From: Coenobita brevimanus
Taxonomy: Eukaryota > Arthropoda > Malacostraca > Decapoda > Coenobitidae
Assembly (NCBI GenBank): GCA_032717465.1
Contig: CM064655.1
Location: 21,396,559-21,460,558 of the forward strand
DNA: 64,000 nucleotides
Reading direction: 5' to 3'
Under the pieces are notes generated by a model. The model was not told where the DNA came from. It searched no databases and saw only the letters and a program-made list of their open reading frames with translations. Of the stretch, positions 60,651-64,000 are shown one piece after another. Position 1 is the stretch's first letter. Each line of letters opens with the position of its first letter. The translations under genes were made by a program, and so were the position numbers.

Positions 60651-60800
60651 TACTACTACTACTACTACTACTGCTACTACTACTAAAACTACTACTACTA
60701 CTGTACTACTACTACTACTAAAACTACTACTACTACTACTACTACTACTGTTACTATTATTATTATTGCTCTATTATTATTATTATTATTATTATTATTG
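60458..60800. repeat. (ATT)n and (ACT)n arrays
   Basis: (ATT)n at 60458-60495; (ATT)n 60610-60648, (ACT)n 60649-60750, (ATT)n 60755-60799. A flanking segment of about 40 bp (CACCGAATC..TATGGGT) is repeated on both sides (60429 and 60583). Confidence 0.92.
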
Positions 60801-61110
60801 GTAGCATCAAATCTGGCTAATATTAAAGCAAATATGGGTTACAAAGAGGGAAAATATAAAAATTATTCATTGGAAACCATCATTATAAAAAAAAATTGGC
60901 AACGACGTTTAATTATAATGATCATTTATGCCTAGAGTTAGCGAATATCCATCATAGCAAGCACTAATTATCTAAGAGAGAAGAAACTATTAAATACAAA
61001 TTATAAACAAAAGGAATAAAATTGTAAGAACCCAGTCAAAAATTATCCACATCTCTCAGGGCAACTAAGACGATCATTAGGAAATATTTTGATCTCCGTC
61101 AAAAATTATA
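60801..61110. other. No gene seen
   Basis: AT-rich, unassigned spacer before the 15-bp minisatellite. Confidence 0.5.
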
Positions 61111-61117
61111 ATGTCTA

Positions 61118-61850
61118 TAATTTGGACATCGCTTATTCAGACATCGTTTATTCGGACATCATGTATTTGGACATCGTTTATTTGGACATCGTTTATTTGG
61201 ACATCATTTATTTGGACATCGTTTATCTGGACATCGTTTATTCGGACATCGTTTATTTGGACATCGTTTATTCGGACATCGCTTATTTGGACATCGTTTA
61301 TTCGGACATCGTTTATTCGGACATCGTTTATTCGGACGTCGCTTATTCGGACGTCGCTTATTCGGACGTCGCTTATTCGGAAGTCGCTTATTTGGACATC
61401 GCTTATTCGGACATCGCTTATTCGGACTTCGTTTATTTGGGCATCGTTTATTCGGACATCGTTTATTCAGACATAGTTTTGTTGGACATCATGTATCTGG
61501 ACATTGTTTAATTGGATATTATTTATTTGGACATCGTTTATTTGGACATCGGTTATTTGGACATTGGTTATTTGGACATCGGTTATTTGGACATCGGTTA
61601 TTTGGACATTGGTTATTTGGACATTGGTTATTTGGACATCGGTTATTTGGACATCGCTTATTCGGACATCGTTTATTTGGACATCACTTATTCGGACATT
61701 GTTAATTTGGACACTGCATATTTGGACATCGTTTATTTGGACATCGTTCGATTGGGCATCGTTTATTCAGACATCGCATATTTGGACATCGTTTATTTGG
61801 ACATCATTTATCTGGACATCGTTTATTCGGACATCGTTTCTTCGGCAACA
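61118..61850 (+). repeat. 15-bp minisatellite, nearly 50 copies
   Basis: Unit TTTATTTGGACATCG, with TTC for TTT and GCT for GTT variants. The variants are patterned: GCTTATTCGGACGTC occurs three times in a row (61335-61379) and GGTTATTTGGACAT(C/T) about eight times in a row (61549-61648). This shows local block duplication. Two frames stay open over most of it (VYLDI or FIWTS repeats). I do not regard either as a gene. Confidence 0.95.
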
Positions 61851-61879
61851 AGCAGCCTCGCCATCGGGAGAGCAAGCGG

Positions 61880-62204
<325 letters not shown>

Positions 62205-62261
62205 CTTAAGCCACCATCAGCAACCATACACCCCTTTCAGCTCAATGACACCTTATTTAAT

Positions 62262-62330
62262 TTTATTCCTGCTGACGCCAGACGATTTTACTCAGATTAG
62301 GGGGAGACTCCTGTAACAAATCGTCTGGAA
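62262..62330 (+). repeat. Foldback left arm and short right-arm end
   Basis: TTCCTGCTGACGCCAGACGA then TTTTACTCAGATTAGGGGGA, followed by CTCCTGTAA and AAATCGTCTGG (62318-62328). It looks like a unit with most of its right arm deleted. Confidence 0.72.
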
Positions 62331-63084
62331 AGAAACCGTATGTACTGTATGTAGGTAAAAGCAATATTAGCCTCAGGTCACAAGTACTCCTTCTCCAAAC
62401 TTGACAACACTTCCATTTTCCTGTGCACTCCTTTCACCACACCCACTCCATTTTAGTTCGTACTTGGCCGATGAGTATGGGTTAATTCTGGCAATCACCC
62501 TCCCTCAGTGGAAAGGTCCGGAACTCCAAAGAATCTCACATTAGGACTGATACAAATACAGACACATAAACAGATGCAATGTAAATCAGTATATAAAAAC
62601 GATGTGGGTGCTGAACGATTTCATATCAGCACGTAAAGAGTGTAACCTCAGGTATGTAACATAATCGACATATAAAATGAAGGCAGGTGGTAGGATAAAT
62701 AGATCTCTAAACACGATTATATCTTTTAACATAACATAATTGCTACCAAAATGGCAAATCCATTATATTTAAGATGGCCTCCTGAATCGACTGGGTTAGA
62801 ATTTATCCATGACTATGACTTATTTTTATGTGCCCGACTCTGGGCATCCTTCACATCCCGTTCCAAGGCCCAATACCGTTCCTACATACTACACACCTCC
62901 ACCAGTCGCCACTTCGGCGCTAACATCCACCATCCAAATTGAATACATGCTAGGGCAGTCTCATACCGGACTGGTGTATTGGTATTAGCAGAGATATTTC
63001 TACGACACGTCGATGGGTCTTCTGGTAGATCAGTAAAGTCTGCTTTAATGAAATGCAAATCCTAAAACTATTCCCTGCCCCAGC
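62331..63084. other. No gene recognised
   Basis: A 63-codon frame at 62751-62942 has no known motif. No repeats noticed. Confidence 0.4.
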
Positions 63085-63132
63085 CGGGATTCTAAACTGG
63101 GTGTATTAGAAGCAGTCCACCTCTATACCAAT
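63085..63132 (-). repeat. Possible tRNA-derived SINE remnant
   Basis: On minus, TTGGTATAGAGGTGG resembles an A box, and AGTTTAGAATCCCGG about 35 bp later a degraded B box. The match is weaker than at 55285-55402. Confidence 0.35.
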
Positions 63133-63299
63133 TCAATTATTTTCTGTATAATTCTTCCCCCACCAAACAATATTATTCAACTAGTGGAAGAACTCCCAAA
63201 CTGAACTGATTATGGCTTGAGAAATAGAATGGTGGAGGATTGGATAGAACAACAGGCTGCAGTTCGGTAGGACGCTAGAGCGTTTCCATGCAGACCGGC

Positions 63300-63321
63300 A
63301 AAAAAAAAAAAAAAAAAAAAA
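63300..63321 (+). repeat. Poly-A run
   Basis: 22 A bases after GCAGACCGGC. Could be the tail of a short retroposed sequence (63240-63299), but no duplicated target site is evident. Confidence 0.6.
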
Positions 63322-63489
63322 CACCGATATTTTATCAACCCTAAGACAGCCAAAACATGTATTCAGTATTAAAGGTGGGTATCAGTGCTTCAGAAACGAT
63401 ATGTGAAGGTGTATGACAAGTTGGAGGACTGGTGGGCCTCAAGGAGCGAATTATCTAGCCTGCACACAGAGCATCAATCTTACATAATT

Positions 63490-63830
63490 ACCTTCTATTA
63501 ATCACCTGGCTAATCTGCTGCCCTATCTCTACTCTCATTAACCCTCTGACAAGGTATCCTCATCGCACCACTACTTTAGATTACCACACATTAATACCCT
63601 GATTAAGACAAAGTAACAACCCTACTGAGACCCTCATTACACGAATGAGCACAGAAATTAGTGCCATGAGAGGACGGAAATTGCAACACATTCATATATC
63701 ATTAAGCACATTAATGCTCTAATTGGCTATCATCAAGGCACATATTAATGCCCCGCTTAGGGCGGATTAACATCGGTATTTATACCTTCAACACACGGAT
63801 TAGCACCAATACTGATATTCCCAGTTATCA
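63490..63830. repeat. Degenerate ATTAATGCCC-type repeat
   Basis: Words such as CATTAATACCCTGATTA, CATTAATGCTCTAATTGG, TATTAATGCCCCGCTTAGG and GGATTAGCACC recur about nine times, 22-52 bp apart. The spacing is irregular, so this may be an old decayed satellite. Confidence 0.4.
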
Positions 63831-64000
63831 TTTTACCATACACTCAGAATGTACACGTTGATGAACGAGATGTTTGATGTGGTAGTACAGATTTGGCAGT
63901 GTGTGATATAGTAGTGTAAGGTGTAACAATGTGAAGTATATATGACGTATGACAGCGTATAATACGGTACTGTGAGGTGTGTGTGAAGTGTGGCAGTGTG
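63831..64000. other. No gene seen; degenerate GTGTGA words
   Basis: GT(G)TGA and TAGTGTAAGGTGT words at irregular spacing up to the end of the window. Confidence 0.4.

Noticed and set aside
61118..61850. CRISPR-like array
   Set aside because: Units are contiguous 15-mers without unique spacers, in a eukaryotic repeat context; no cas genes.

Overview
This window is eukaryotic and most likely from a decapod crustacean; that is inference. The basis is the very high density and length of (AC)n, (AG)n and (AT)n microsatellites, degenerate TTAGG-type motifs, an arthropod-style bHLH gene without introns, a mariner transposon, and RTE and other non-LTR retrotransposons. There are no operons, Shine-Dalgarno sites or bacterial genes. 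No multi-gene system is visible. The window is one probable host gene in a sea of repeats.

Layout. 1-10.4 kb: a 39-bp minisatellite (1990-2215), an unclassified duplicated repeat (2240-2925), long microsatellites, a pyrimidine-rich and a purine-rich tract, and remnants of a short foldback family. 10.4-16.4 kb: three mosaic copies of one dispersed repeat, a non-autonomous RTE derivative, and a mariner element with an apparently intact transposase (12726-14063). 16.4-21 kb: four foldback units of about 130 bp in a row, then two large adjacent inverted repeats (18646-19531 and 19540-20960). 21.4-22.6 kb: the bHLH gene (21407-22174), with a polyadenylation signal at 22589. 23.9-29.2 kb: a 5'-truncated RTE on the plus strand and a copy on the minus strand that keeps the 5' end and has lost the 3' part, separated by (GT)n arrays.

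29-37 kb is mainly microsatellites, trinucleotide arrays, C-rich or purine-rich low-complexity DNA and two unclassified repeats. 36.8-43.8 kb holds two long non-LTR elements tail to tail: a jockey/CR1-like LINE on plus and a nearly full-length but decayed RTE on minus. 44-64 kb is mostly low-complexity DNA with a TTAGG-like patch, more foldback units, a second non-autonomous RTE derivative, a tRNA-derived SINE, a large purine-rich domain (55.6-59.7 kb) and a 15-bp minisatellite of nearly 50 copies (61118-61850).

How the parts relate: the RTE copies explain the non-autonomous elements at 11.8 kb and 54.6 kb, which join an RTE 5' leader to an RTE 3' tail. The transposase has all three catalytic aspartates and sits between matching terminal repeats. 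The foldback family recurs across almost the whole window and is the most interesting structure here. I cannot connect it to a known family from sequence alone.
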